64,000 nucleotides of DNA from JAFKFH01 sp017307375 (GTDB lineage: Bacteria > Pseudomonadota > Alphaproteobacteria > Ferrovibrionales > Ferrovibrionaceae), in the NCBI GenBank assembly GCA_965229335.1, contig OZ245874.1, positions 2,232,001 to 2,296,000 on the forward strand. The letters run 5' to 3'. Below the pieces are notes generated by a model, which was given only the letters and a program-made list of their open reading frames with translations, was not told the origin of the DNA and searched no databases. Position 1 is the stretch's first letter. Each line of letters begins with the position of its first letter. Made by a program: the position numbers and the translations under genes. Shown piece after piece: positions 51,851 to 60,681 of this stretch.

Positions 51851-51875
51851 TTGATTTTGGGTCGAGGGCGCCGGA

Positions 51876-52772
51876 ATGGCAAGAGGCCAATTGCAGGAAG
51901 GTCAACCGATTGCCGACGCGGCCGCGGCGGAGGAAGCTAGGCTGCTGGCCGAGCTGGGCGACCGCGTGCGGCAGGCCCGCGCGCGCCGGGGTATGACCCG
52001 GCGCATCCTCTCGAATGACTCCGGCGTTTCCGAACGCTATCTGGCCCAGCTCGAAGGCGGGCAGGGCAACATCTCGATCCTGCTGCTCCGGCGGATCGCC
52101 CGGGCGATGGGCATGCCGCTGGCCGATCTGTTGCGCGAGGGGCCCGAGCCTTCGGTCGAACTGATGCTGCTGACCGAGCAGCTGCGGCGGCTCGGCCCCG
52201 CCGAACTGGTCGAGGCGCAGGCCGTGCTGGCCGAGCGGTTCGGCCAGGACCGCGAGCGGCGCCGGCGCATTGCCCTGATCGGGCTGCGCGGTGCCGGCAA
52301 GTCGACGCTGGGACGCCTGTTGGCCGAACGGATGGGGGTGCCGTTCGTGGAACTGGCCCACGAGATCGAGGCCGATGCCGGCATGTCGCTGGCGGAAATC
52401 TTCGACCTCTACGGCCAGGCAGCCTATCGCCGGCACGAGCGCCGCGCGCTGGAGCGGGTGGTGGCCGAGCACCCGGCGGCGGTGATCGCCACCGGCGGCT
52501 CGCTGCCCTCGGAAACCGGCACCTACGAATACCTGCTGTCGAACTGCTACACGGTCTGGGTGACGGCTGCGCCGGAGGAGCATATGGGCCGCGTGATGGC
52601 CCAGGGCGACATGCGGCCGATGGCCGGCAACGAGGAGGCGATGGCCGACCTGCGCGCCATTCTGGCGACCCGCGCCGCGCTCTACGGCAAGGCGGATGCC
52701 CGTCTCGACACTTCGGGCAAGCCGGTGGCCGACGCCGTTGCCGAACTGGCGGCGCTTGCCGCCCAGCAGTGA
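51876..52772 (+). CDS. boxR: Benzoyl-CoA-responsive regulator BoxR (HTH plus shikimate-kinase-like domain)
   Basis: A 298-residue repressor-type protein with two domains. An XRE-type helix-turn-helix lies at about residues 30-90 (LSNDSGVSERYLAQLEGGQG). From about residue 130 a shikimate-kinase-like domain follows with a P-loop GLRGAGKSTLGRLLAE and YGQAAYRRHERRALE. This architecture defines the BzdR/BoxR family, in which the kinase-like domain senses benzoyl-CoA. Its stop overlaps a GTG of the boxC frame and boxC starts 32 bases later, so regulator and pathway gene are co-transcribed. The operator just upstream suggests autoregulation. Confidence 0.92.
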   Translation: MARGQLQEGQPIADAAAAEEARLLAELGDRVRQARARRGMTRRILSNDSGVSERYLAQLEGGQGNISILLLRRIARAMGMPLADLLREGPEPSVELMLLTEQLRRLGPAELVEAQAVLAERFGQDRERRRRIALIGLRGAGKSTLGRLLAERMGVPFVELAHEIEADAGMSLAEIFDLYGQAAYRRHERRALERVVAEHPAAVIATGGSLPSETGTYEYLLSNCYTVWVTAAPEEHMGRVMAQGDMRPMAGNEEAMADLRAILATRAALYGKADARLDTSGKPVADAVAELAALAAQQ

Positions 52773-52804
52773 AATATAATTCTGTCCATTCGGGAGATCC
52801 GCCG

Positions 52805-54466
52805 ATGGCCAAGGATTGCGTCGATTTCCGCACCGCGCCGTCGCGCTATCGCCATTGGAAGCTTTCGATCGATGGCGCCATCGCGACCCTCGCCCTGGAC
52901 GTTGCCGAAGACGGCGGGCTGCGGCCGGGCTACGAACTGAAGCTCAATTCGTACGATCTCGGCGTCGACATCGAGTTGCACGATGCGGTGCAGCGGCTGC
53001 GCTTCGAGCATCCCGAGGTCGGCGCGGTGATCCTCACCTCGGCCAAGGACCGGGTCTTCTGCGCCGGTGCCAATATCCGCATGCTCGGCCAGTCCAGCCA
53101 CGGCTGGAAGGTGAATTTCTGCAAGTTCACCAACGAGACGCGCAACGCCATCGAGGAGGCGACGGCCGAATCGGGCCAGGCCTGGATCTGCGCGGTCAAC
53201 GGCGCCTGTGCCGGCGGCGGCTACGAGATGGCATTGGCGACCGACTGGATCATCCTGGCCGATGACGGGTCCAGCGCGGTGTCGCTGCCGGAAGTGCCGC
53301 TGCTGGCCGTTCTGCCGGGCACCGGCGGCCTGACGCGGCTGGTCGACAAGCGCAAGGTTCGCCGCGACCGCGCCGACTTCTTCTGCACGACCGAGGAGGG
53401 CGTGACGGGCCGGCGTGCCCTCGACTGGCGGCTGGTCGACGAGATCGCCGCACGGTCCGACCTGATGGCTGCAGCGCGTCGCCGGGCCGAGGAACGGGCC
53501 GGCCAGTCGGACCGGCCGCGCGACGGGCGTGGCATCAGCCTCGGGGCGCTCTCCCGCCGCATCGATGGCGACCGGGTCGAGTACGATCATGTCGGCTGCG
53601 CGATCGACCGCACCGGCGGGGTCGCCACCATCACCGTCCGCGCGCCTGGTGACCTGCCGCCGGTCGACGTCGCCGCTGTCCATGCGCTCGGGGCCGCGTT
53701 CTGGCCGTTGGCATTGGCCCGCGAACTCGATGATCTCATCCTGCATCTGCGCACCAACGAGGAGGAGATCGGCGTCTGGGTGTTCCGCTCGGAGGGCGAT
53801 CCGACGCTGGTGCTGCGCCATGACGGCGTGCTGGACCGGTACCGGCGCGACTGGCTGGTGCGCGAGATCCGCCTTTATCTGAAGCGGGTGTTCAAGCGCA
53901 TCGACGTTTCCTCACGCTCGATCTACACGCTGGTCGAGCCGGGGTCGTGCTTCGCCGGCACGCTGCTGGAACTGGTGCTGGCGGCCGACCGCGCCTACAT
54001 GCTCGACGGCGGTTTCGCGGGTGACAACCGGCCGCCGCCGCATCTGGCGCTGTCGCCGCTGAATTTCGGGGCTTACCCGATGGTCAACGGTCTTAGCCGT
54101 CTGCAGAGCCGTTCGCTGGACGACCTGATGGAGGTCGAGGATCTCAAGTTCCGCATCGGCCGCGAACTCGATGCCGAGGAGGCGCGCGAGATCGGCCTCG
54201 TCACCTTCACCCCCGATGACATCGACTGGGAGGAGGAGGTCAGGCTGGCGATCGAGGAGCGCGCGACGTTCTCGCCCGACGCCCTGACCGGCATGGAAGC
54301 CTCGTTGCGCTTCGGCGGACCCGAGACGATGGAAAGCAAGATCTTCGCCCGCCTCACCGCGTGGCAGAATTGGATCTTCCAGCGTCCGAACGCCATCGGC
54401 GACGCGGGCGCCCTCAAGCTCTACGGCACCGGCCGCCGGCCCGGCTTCGACCGCCGCCGGGTGTAG
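52805..54466 (+). CDS. boxC: Benzoyl-CoA-dihydrodiol lyase (2,3-epoxybenzoyl-CoA dihydrolase) BoxC
   Basis: A 553-residue double-crotonase enzyme that opens the epoxidised ring of benzoyl-CoA in the aerobic box pathway. The start at 52805 (MAKDCVDFRTAPSRYRHWKL) follows GGGAG; an earlier GTG overlapping boxR is possible. Crotonase elements include KDRVFCAGANIRMLGQSSHG, NGACAGGGYEMALATDW and PEVPLLAVLPGTGGLTRLVD. A second crotonase-like half follows after about residue 270, with EPGSCFAGTLLELVLAADRA. The expected partners boxB and boxA do not follow; the next gene is a signalling protein. Confidence 0.93.
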   Translation: MAKDCVDFRTAPSRYRHWKLSIDGAIATLALDVAEDGGLRPGYELKLNSYDLGVDIELHDAVQRLRFEHPEVGAVILTSAKDRVFCAGANIRMLGQSSHGWKVNFCKFTNETRNAIEEATAESGQAWICAVNGACAGGGYEMALATDWIILADDGSSAVSLPEVPLLAVLPGTGGLTRLVDKRKVRRDRADFFCTTEEGVTGRRALDWRLVDEIAARSDLMAAARRRAEERAGQSDRPRDGRGISLGALSRRIDGDRVEYDHVGCAIDRTGGVATITVRAPGDLPPVDVAAVHALGAAFWPLALARELDDLILHLRTNEEEIGVWVFRSEGDPTLVLRHDGVLDRYRRDWLVREIRLYLKRVFKRIDVSSRSIYTLVEPGSCFAGTLLELVLAADRAYMLDGGFAGDNRPPPHLALSPLNFGAYPMVNGLSRLQSRSLDDLMEVEDLKFRIGRELDAEEAREIGLVTFTPDDIDWEEEVRLAIEERATFSPDALTGMEASLRFGGPETMESKIFARLTAWQNWIFQRPNAIGDAGALKLYGTGRRPGFDRRRV

Positions 54467-54501
54467 CGGGCAAGCTTACATTCGATTACACGGCTATAAG
54501 C

Positions 54502-54515
54502 CCGGTTACAGGAAA
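54502..54515 (+). promoter_or_regulatory. Shared leader motif, copy 1 (before the pseudokinase gene)
   Basis: CCGGTTACAGGAAA, 50 bases before the ATG at 54565. The same 14 bases occur at 56118-56131 before the active kinase gene, and similarity extends to both sides (ACAC and ATAA upstream, CC, CAT and CTT downstream at the same spacing). The ATAA may belong to a -10 element. Either a common promoter or operator, or a relic of gene duplication. Confidence 0.55.
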
Positions 54516-54564
54516 GCCCGGCATGCTTTCCGGCGTACGGCCGTTGGGTCGTGCCGGGGAGGCA

Positions 54565-55587
54565 ATGTCGATGAATGCCGCAAGGTCATCCTTTCTCGCC
54601 GCGACGATCGGCGGCCTGCTGCTGCTGATCGCGATCGGTGCATTCCAGGGCGGGCCGGGTGCCATCCCCGCGGCTGGCGCCGTGGGGGCGACCGCGTCGC
54701 CGGGCACCGGGCCGGCCGGGCTCGGCGCGTTGCTGTTGCTGATCCTGGCTCATGCGTCGGTCCGCCGGTCGCGGCGCACCGCGACGTCCCGGTGGCGGCG
54801 CCGCGCCCGCGGCAGGCAGCGGCCGTCGATCGCCACCCGTCGGCCGTGCGACGGCGGACGGAGACTGCCGAGCCTCCGATTGACCGATCCCGCGGCATCC
54901 GGTGAGCGGCGGTGCCTGCAGGCGATGATGGCGGCGCTCGACGGTTTGGCCGACGAGATCGAGGCGCCGTCACGCCATGTCGCGGACAACCTGCGATACC
55001 TGCAGGGCTGTGCCGATGATCTGCTGTCGCTGGCCCGGCTGGGCCGGGAGGTCGATGTCGAGGCGCTGGCCGACGAAATCCCGGCAGCGATCGATCAAAG
55101 CCTCGAAGCCGTCGCCCGGATCATCCAGGTCGGCCAGGCAATCGGAGAAATCGTCGCGCCGGCGGCACGCGAGGGCGGTCGGCTCGATCTCAACCAGGTG
55201 ATCCGGGCCGCCGTGACCGCGACCGGCCGGCACTGGCGGCACGCCGCCGAGGTCGACCTCGACCTCGATCCCCGCCTGCCGCCGTTGCGCGGTGATCTCG
55301 GCGATCTGCGGCGCCTGCTGATCGTCGTCATCACCCGCACGGCCCAGCTCATCGACCGGCGCGGCGCCCCCGAACTCGGCCGGATCCGGATCAGTACCGG
55401 CATGACCGGGGAGATGGTGGAGTTGTCGATCGCCGACGCCGGCGCCGCGATGCAGGGCTGGGACGCGGTATTGCGCTCGGCCGAGATCGCGCGCCTGGGC
55501 GGGCAGGTCGAGGTCGACGCGGCTGCCGGGGCGGTGCTGCGCATTTTGCTGCCGCTTCAGAAGGTTAGCGCCATGGCGGTGGCCTGA
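54565..55587 (+). CDS. Histidine-kinase-like pseudokinase, membrane-anchored
   Basis: A 340-residue protein starting at 54565 after GGGGAGG. It has two hydrophobic segments (SFLAATIGGLLLLIAIGAF; GLGALLLLILAHA), a basic linker, then a histidine-kinase core colinear with the C-terminus of the kinase at 56183. Catalytic residues are missing. The H-box HEINTPSQYIGDN is replaced by DEIEAPSRHVADN, with Asp130 in place of the phospho-histidine. The N-box NTIVNAAHAI is replaced by VVITRTAQLI. The G1 motif ADSGIGIP reads ADAGAAMQ and the G2 motif is absent. The reading frame is intact, so it is probably a regulatory or structural partner rather than a decayed gene. It starts about 100 bases after boxC. 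Confidence 0.75.
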   Translation: MSMNAARSSFLAATIGGLLLLIAIGAFQGGPGAIPAAGAVGATASPGTGPAGLGALLLLILAHASVRRSRRTATSRWRRRARGRQRPSIATRRPCDGGRRLPSLRLTDPAASGERRCLQAMMAALDGLADEIEAPSRHVADNLRYLQGCADDLLSLARLGREVDVEALADEIPAAIDQSLEAVARIIQVGQAIGEIVAPAAREGGRLDLNQVIRAAVTATGRHWRHAAEVDLDLDPRLPPLRGDLGDLRRLLIVVITRTAQLIDRRGAPELGRIRISTGMTGEMVELSIADAGAAMQGWDAVLRSAEIARLGGQVEVDAAAGAVLRILLPLQKVSAMAVA

Positions 55588-55738
55588 CCACCGCACTGTA
55601 TGGAATTTTTGATCCGATTTTCGATATTTTCAGAATGGACATTCAAGAAATTCTTTTGATTTCAATGCGTTAAACGACTCGCCAAGCCGAGGGGCGTTGC
55701 CATAAACTCGGGCCGAAAGTTCCCGCCAGGAGGCCATC

Positions 55739-56062
55739 ATGCCCAGCGCCCAGGATCTGCGCGCACGTGTCGCGGCGTTGCAGCTCGAGATCAGCCTCGG
55801 CTATGACGGACGCCGTGGAGCGGTCGAGGCGCTGCTGGAGGATTGCCGGCACCTGGTCCAGCGCCGCGCCGGGCGTGTCGGACCGTGGGAACGGGCCGAA
55901 CTGGAAGACGCCGGCCGTTGGGTGTCCTTCGGGTATCTGAAGCTGGCGCTGGTCTCGCTCGAGACGGTGCTCGCCGTCATGGATCTACCTCGGGACGAAT
56001 ACGAGCAGGGATTTTATTCTGCCACCCGCAATATCGACGCATCGCGCCGGATGACCGCCTAG
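55739..56062 (+). CDS. Small protein of unknown function between pseudokinase and LOV kinase
   Basis: A 107-residue, mostly helical soluble protein with no recognised family. The start at 55739 (MPSAQDLRARVAALQLEISL) follows GGAGG at good spacing. Conserved-looking aromatic positions cluster in WERAELEDAGRWVSFGYLKL. No phosphotransfer-type HxxKG motif is seen. The 151-base gap upstream includes an AT-rich stretch (about 55600-55675) that probably carries its promoter. Position between two kinase paralogues suggests a role in the same signalling system. Confidence 0.6.
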   Translation: MPSAQDLRARVAALQLEISLGYDGRRGAVEALLEDCRHLVQRRAGRVGPWERAELEDAGRWVSFGYLKLALVSLETVLAVMDLPRDEYEQGFYSATRNIDASRRMTA

Positions 56063-56117
56063 CACAGGCGAGGGGTTCGGATCCGCTGCGACGACAATCT
56101 CTGACACACCCATAACT

Positions 56118-56131
56118 CCGGTTACAGGAAA
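56118..56131 (+). promoter_or_regulatory. Shared leader motif, copy 2 (before the LOV histidine kinase)
   Basis: CCGGTTACAGGAAA, identical to 54502-54515, lying 51 bases before the ATG at 56183, a spacing within two bases of the first copy. Flanking positions ACAC, ATAA, CC, CAT and CTT are also conserved. Confidence 0.55.
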
Positions 56132-56182
56132 TCCAGCCATCCTTGTGTGACGCCCATATGGGCACACCAGGGAGCATGGCCG

Positions 56183-59100
56183 ATGAAGCCTGGCCGCTCG
56201 ATTATCGTTCTGTTCGCCGCCTGCGGTGTGGTGCTGGCGCTGCTGACCGTCGCCAGCGTCCTGCTGACCTGGCAGCATGTGGACCGCGCTGCGGCGGCAC
56301 GGCGCGTCAGGATGGAACAGGCAGCCGATCTGGCAGGACTACGGGCCGCGCTTGCGATGCAGTCATGGCTCGGGCCGGCGCAAACCGCGGCGGCGATGGC
56401 TGGGCTGGCGGCTTCCGGCCCTGCCGCCATCGCGGCCATGGCCGAGGTTCTGCCGACGGATGTCTTCGAGACGATCGTCATTGCCGACGGGCCTGGCGCC
56501 ACGCTGCTGTCGGGCCGCGGCACGCGCCCGGCAACGGACTGGATTGCAGGCGACCCCGTCGCCCTGTCCCTTGCCGCCCAGGCGCGCCAGGGGGCCGGGC
56601 CGGTGGTCTCCGATCCGGTCACCCTCGACGGCCTCCGCCTGCTGGCGGCGTTCCTGCCGCTCCGTCCCGTTCCAGGCGATGCCGACGGGGGGGCGGGGCT
56701 CGCCGTCGTTCTCGTCGGTCTCGACCGGTTGCTGGCCGGTACCGGCTTGGGCGAGTCAGGCGACGGCATACGCGTCGCCGTCCGCGGCGTCGGCCGGGAC
56801 GGCATGCCGGGTGCGCTGATCGTCGGTGATCCGGCGTTGCCGGAACAGGCACCGGCGATCCGGGAGGCGCACTTCCCGGGCGGTGCCTGGACGATCGCGG
56901 CTGTCGCTCCGCCCACGGATTCGCTGCGGGATGCGGTGCTGCGCGACACCGCACCGACGATTGCGGGCGGGGCCGCGGTCCTCGTGCTGGTCGTCCTGTT
57001 CCTGCGCAGCCGCGGCAGCCAGAAAGCGGCGATCGCCAATGCGCGGATCAGCGCAGACGTCGCCGCGATCAAGCTGGGCGACGCCCAGGCCCAGCTGCGC
57101 AACGCCCTGGATACGATGACCGAGGGCTTTGCCTATTTCGACCGGGACGACCGCCTGGTGATCTGCAACGAACGCTATCGCCAGATGTATGCGATTTCGG
57201 CCGACCTGATCCGGCCGGGGGCGCGCTTCGAGGATATCGTCCGCCACGGTGTCGCCCACGGCCAGTACCCCGATGCCGCATCCGATCCGGAGGGCTTCGT
57301 CGCCGAGCGCCTTCGCGTTCATCGCGAGGCGCGTGGCCGGATCGAGCTGCGGCTGTCGGACGACCGCTGGATGATGGTCGACGAGCATCGCACGCCCGAC
57401 GGTGGCATCGTCGGGGTCCGGACCGACATCAGCGAACTGAAGCGCCGCAGCCTCGAGATCGAAGATCAGCAGATCCTGTTGCGCGCGACCCTCGAAAGCC
57501 TGAACGACGGCGTCGCCGTGTTCGACAGCGGCGGACAGCTGGTCCTCTGGAACTCGCGCTTTGCCACGCTGGCCGATATCGCGCCGACCGCGCTGGAGCC
57601 CGGCATCGCGCTTGCCGCGGTGATCTCGCTGCAGGGCGAGGACGGCGTCCTCAGCGCCGACGACGTCGCCTTTGCCGTCGGCCCCGGTCATCTCGACGAG
57701 TCGCGACTGGCGCTCGGCCGCCGCGCCTGCCGGTCTGGCCGGGTCGTCCGCCTCGACCTGGGTTGGGCGGCCGGCAGCCGCACGGTTCTGACGCTGGTCG
57801 ACGAAACCGAGGCCGAACAGGCGGCGCTGGCGCTTGCGGCGTCCGAGCATCGGCTGCGCGGCATTCTGGAGATCAGCCCGATCGGTACCGTGGTGCTCGA
57901 TCGTGAGGGGCATGCGCTGTTCTACAACGAACGATACCGCGAAATGCTGGGGCTGGCGGACGCCGACATGGCGTCCTATGTCGCCCCCTCGTCGTTCGAG
58001 GATCCAGAGGATCTGACCTACCTGCGGTCGGCGCTGCGCGAGCATGGCGTCCAGGCCAGCCGCGAAATCCGCGTCCGGCGTCCCGACGGAGCAGGCTTCT
58101 GGGTCTCGCTGTCGGCGCGCAATGTCGATTTCGACGGTCGCAAGGCCACGATCGTCCATGTCTTCGACATCACCGAGCTGAAGCAGGTCGAAGAAATGCT
58201 CGGCGAGATCAACAAGGAGCTGGAATGGCGCGTGCGGGAGCGGGTGGCCGAGCGCGACCGTACCCTGGCCGAGCTGCGCGCCGAGATGAAGCGCAGCCAG
58301 CTGCTGGCGGCCGTGATCGAAAGCAGCCCGTCGAGCATCACCATCGCCGACGCGCAAGTCGACGGCCTGCCGCTGATCTACTGCAACCAGGCGTTCACGA
58401 TGATGACCGGATATACCCAGGCCGACGTGGTCGGACGGAATTGTCGCTTCCTGGCCGGCCCGGAAACCGATCCGGCGGCGCGCCATGCCTTGCGTACCGC
58501 CTTGGCCGAGGGCCGCCAGATCCAGGTCGAACTGGTCAACTACCGCAAGGATGGGGCGAAATTCCTGTCGCAGCTGATCCTGTTCCCGGTCCGTGGCGAT
58601 GCCGGTGAGATCCTGCATTATGTCGGCACGCAGCGCGACGTGACCGAGATTCGCCAGGCCGAAGCCGACCGGGCCGAGATGCAGGCACGGCTGGCCGAGA
58701 CGACGAAGTTCGAGGCGCTGGGCACGCTTGCCGGCGGCATCGCGCACGAGATCAATACGCCGTCCCAGTACATCGGCGACAATATCCGCTTCCTGCAGAC
58801 CAGCATCGCCGATCTCCTGCCGCTTGCCCTGGCCGCACCCGATCCCGGCTCGGTCGATCTCGAGTTCCTGGCGGTCGAGATGCCTGCCGCGATCGACCAG
58901 TGCCTGGAGGGGATCGAGCGCATCGCCCAGATCGTCCAGGCGATCAAGGAATTCTCGCATCCGTCCGACAAGAACGTCGCGGCCTTCGACCTCAACCACG
59001 CCGTGGAATCCGCGGTCACCGTGACGCGCAACCAGTGGAAATACGTGGCCGAGCTCGACCTGTCGCTCGATCCCGACCTGCCGTTGTTCACCGGCAATCA

Positions 59101-59461
59101 GGGAGAGATCAACCAGGTGCTGCTGAACACCATCGTCAATGCCGCCCACGCGATCGAGGAGCGCCGAACGACCGAACCGGGGCGGATCGCGATATCGACC
59201 CGGCTGGTCGGCGGGGAGATCGAACTGGCGATCGCCGACAGCGGCATCGGCATCCCTGCCGATCGGCGCGAGAAGATCTTCGAGATGTTCTATACGACCA
59301 AACCGCCCGGCAAGGGAACCGGTCAGGGCCTGGCGATCACCCGCACCATCATCGTCCAGCGCCATGGCGGGCACATCGAGGTCGAATCGACGCCGGGCCG
59401 GGGATCGACGTTTCGTTTCCTGCTGCCCCTCGATCACATGGCGATGCGGGAGGCGACATGA
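56183..59461 (+). CDS. Multi-PAS sensor histidine kinase with a LOV blue-light domain
   Basis: A 1092-residue inner-membrane kinase starting at 56183 after GGGAG. Transmembrane helices lie at about 8-30 and 256-278 around a periplasmic domain. PAS domains begin near residues 303, 433 and 557, and a LOV-type PAS covers about 708-815. The LOV core reads VVGRNCRFLAGPETDP, with the photo-adduct cysteine at residue 754, then LVNYRKDGAKFL and the flavin-contacting glutamine in HYVGTQRDVTE. The usual Q after RFL is A and the second Asn is S. The H-box HEINTPSQYIGDN has His855. The N-box NTIVNAAHAI, DSGIGIP and GTGQGLAITRTI are intact. Its stop overlaps the next response regulator gene (ATGA). Confidence 0.9.
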   Translation: MKPGRSIIVLFAACGVVLALLTVASVLLTWQHVDRAAAARRVRMEQAADLAGLRAALAMQSWLGPAQTAAAMAGLAASGPAAIAAMAEVLPTDVFETIVIADGPGATLLSGRGTRPATDWIAGDPVALSLAAQARQGAGPVVSDPVTLDGLRLLAAFLPLRPVPGDADGGAGLAVVLVGLDRLLAGTGLGESGDGIRVAVRGVGRDGMPGALIVGDPALPEQAPAIREAHFPGGAWTIAAVAPPTDSLRDAVLRDTAPTIAGGAAVLVLVVLFLRSRGSQKAAIANARISADVAAIKLGDAQAQLRNALDTMTEGFAYFDRDDRLVICNERYRQMYAISADLIRPGARFEDIVRHGVAHGQYPDAASDPEGFVAERLRVHREARGRIELRLSDDRWMMVDEHRTPDGGIVGVRTDISELKRRSLEIEDQQILLRATLESLNDGVAVFDSGGQLVLWNSRFATLADIAPTALEPGIALAAVISLQGEDGVLSADDVAFAVGPGHLDESRLALGRRACRSGRVVRLDLGWAAGSRTVLTLVDETEAEQAALALAASEHRLRGILEISPIGTVVLDREGHALFYNERYREMLGLADADMASYVAPSSFEDPEDLTYLRSALREHGVQASREIRVRRPDGAGFWVSLSARNVDFDGRKATIVHVFDITELKQVEEMLGEINKELEWRVRERVAERDRTLAELRAEMKRSQLLAAVIESSPSSITIADAQVDGLPLIYCNQAFTMMTGYTQADVVGRNCRFLAGPETDPAARHALRTALAEGRQIQVELVNYRKDGAKFLSQLILFPVRGDAGEILHYVGTQRDVTEIRQAEADRAEMQARLAETTKFEALGTLAGGIAHEINTPSQYIGDNIRFLQTSIADLLPLALAAPDPGSVDLEFLAVEMPAAIDQCLEGIERIAQIVQAIKEFSHPSDKNVAAFDLNHAVESAVTVTRNQWKYVAELDLSLDPDLPLFTGNQGEINQVLLNTIVNAAHAIEERRTTEPGRIAISTRLVGGEIELAIADSGIGIPADRREKIFEMFYTTKPPGKGTGQGLAITRTIIVQRHGGHIEVESTPGRGSTFRFLLPLDHMAMREAT

Positions 59462-60681
59462 CCGACAACCAGCCTGCAATCCTGTTCGTCGACGACGAAC
59501 CCAACGTCATCGCCGCGATCCGGCGCCTGCTGCATCACCGGCGGGCAAGCTGGGAGATGCATTTCGCGACCGGCGGGCCGGAGGCGCTGGAATGCATCAG
59601 CCGCCTCGGCGGCATCGATCTGGTGATATCCGACATGCGCATGCCCGGCATGGACGGGTCGGCCCTGCTGGACGAAGTGGCCCGTCTCTATCCGGATTCG
59701 GCCCGCTTCATCCTGACCGGGCAGAGCGACATGGAGGCAATCTTCCGCGCGATCGGCCCGAGCCACCAGTATCTGTCGAAGCCGCTGGACGGCCCCAAGC
59801 TGGAGAGCCGCATCGAACAGTCGCTGGCCCTGCGGCGACGGATCACCCCCGCGGTGCGTTCGGCCCTTGCCAAGCTGCGCTATGTGCCGAGCTTGCCTGC
59901 CGTCTACCGTGAGCTGGCCGCTGAACTGGCAGCCGGCAATCCGCGGCCCGATCGGATCGATGCCATCATCTCGCATGACCCGGGCATTGCCGCCAAGGTG
60001 CTGCAGGTGGCGAACGCACCCTATTTCAACCGCTTGCGCGCGGCGCGGACGCCGAGCCAGGCGATCGGCTTCCTCGGCTTCGACCTCGTGAAGTCGATCG
60101 TCCTGACCTGCGGTGCCGCCGGCGCCTTCAGCCGCATCGGGGCGTCGGGCCTTGCCGCCGCCGACGTGATCGAGCATTCGGTCGAGGTGGCGACGCTGGC
60201 CGGGCTGCTGATGCGTGCGGCCGAAGGGTCGGCAGCGGAGATCGACGAAGCCTGTGGTGCCGGCCTGCTGCACGATGTCGGCATGTTGCTGCTGGCCGAG
60301 AACCAGCCCGATACCTACCGCCGAGTCCTGGAGGAGAAGCGGCGCAGCGGCCGGCCGCTCGAGGATATCGAGCGGGCGGCCTTCGGCGCCAGCCACGCGG
60401 ATGCGGGCGCTTTCCTGCTCGGCACCTGGGGCCTGGGCGACGGCATCGTCGAGGCGGTCGCCCTGCATCACGAGCGGATCGCCGTGCTCGCCGGCATCGC
60501 CGGGCCGGCCGATGCGGTCGCGGTGGCAAGCCTGCTGATCGCCGAGCGTCGCGGCCCACCTTATCCCACGGCGCCGGGACAGGCCGTCGAGGCACGGCTG
60601 CCGGAGGCGTTGGACGAAGCGCAGCTTGCCGCCTGGCGCCAGCTGCGCGATCAGGTGGTCGGGCAGGGTGACGGTCAATGA
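59458..60681 (+). CDS. Response regulator with HDOD output domain
   Basis: A 407-residue protein. The N-terminal receiver (ILFVDDEPNVIAAIRRLL, Asp59 in LVISDMRMPGMDG, Thr in FILTGQSD, Lys in YLSKPLDG) is complete. From about residue 145 an HDOD domain follows, with PDRIDAIISHDPGIAAKVLQ and LLHDVGMLLLAENQPDTYRR. HDOD proteins act as protein-protein signalling modules, often in biofilm, motility or c-di-GMP networks. It overlaps the kinase gene and the next regulator gene by four bases each, so it is the probable primary phospho-acceptor of the LOV kinase. Confidence 0.9.
   Translation: MTDNQPAILFVDDEPNVIAAIRRLLHHRRASWEMHFATGGPEALECISRLGGIDLVISDMRMPGMDGSALLDEVARLYPDSARFILTGQSDMEAIFRAIGPSHQYLSKPLDGPKLESRIEQSLALRRRITPAVRSALAKLRYVPSLPAVYRELAAELAAGNPRPDRIDAIISHDPGIAAKVLQVANAPYFNRLRAARTPSQAIGFLGFDLVKSIVLTCGAAGAFSRIGASGLAAADVIEHSVEVATLAGLLMRAAEGSAAEIDEACGAGLLHDVGMLLLAENQPDTYRRVLEEKRRSGRPLEDIERAAFGASHADAGAFLLGTWGLGDGIVEAVALHHERIAVLAGIAGPADAVAVASLLIAERRGPPYPTAPGQAVEARLPEALDEAQLAAWRQLRDQVVGQGDGQ

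Noticed and set aside
58900..59457. Upstream extension of the HDOD regulator frame
   Set aside because: Off-frame reading of the kinase C-terminus; the ATG at 59458 overlaps the kinase stop and begins a receiver domain.
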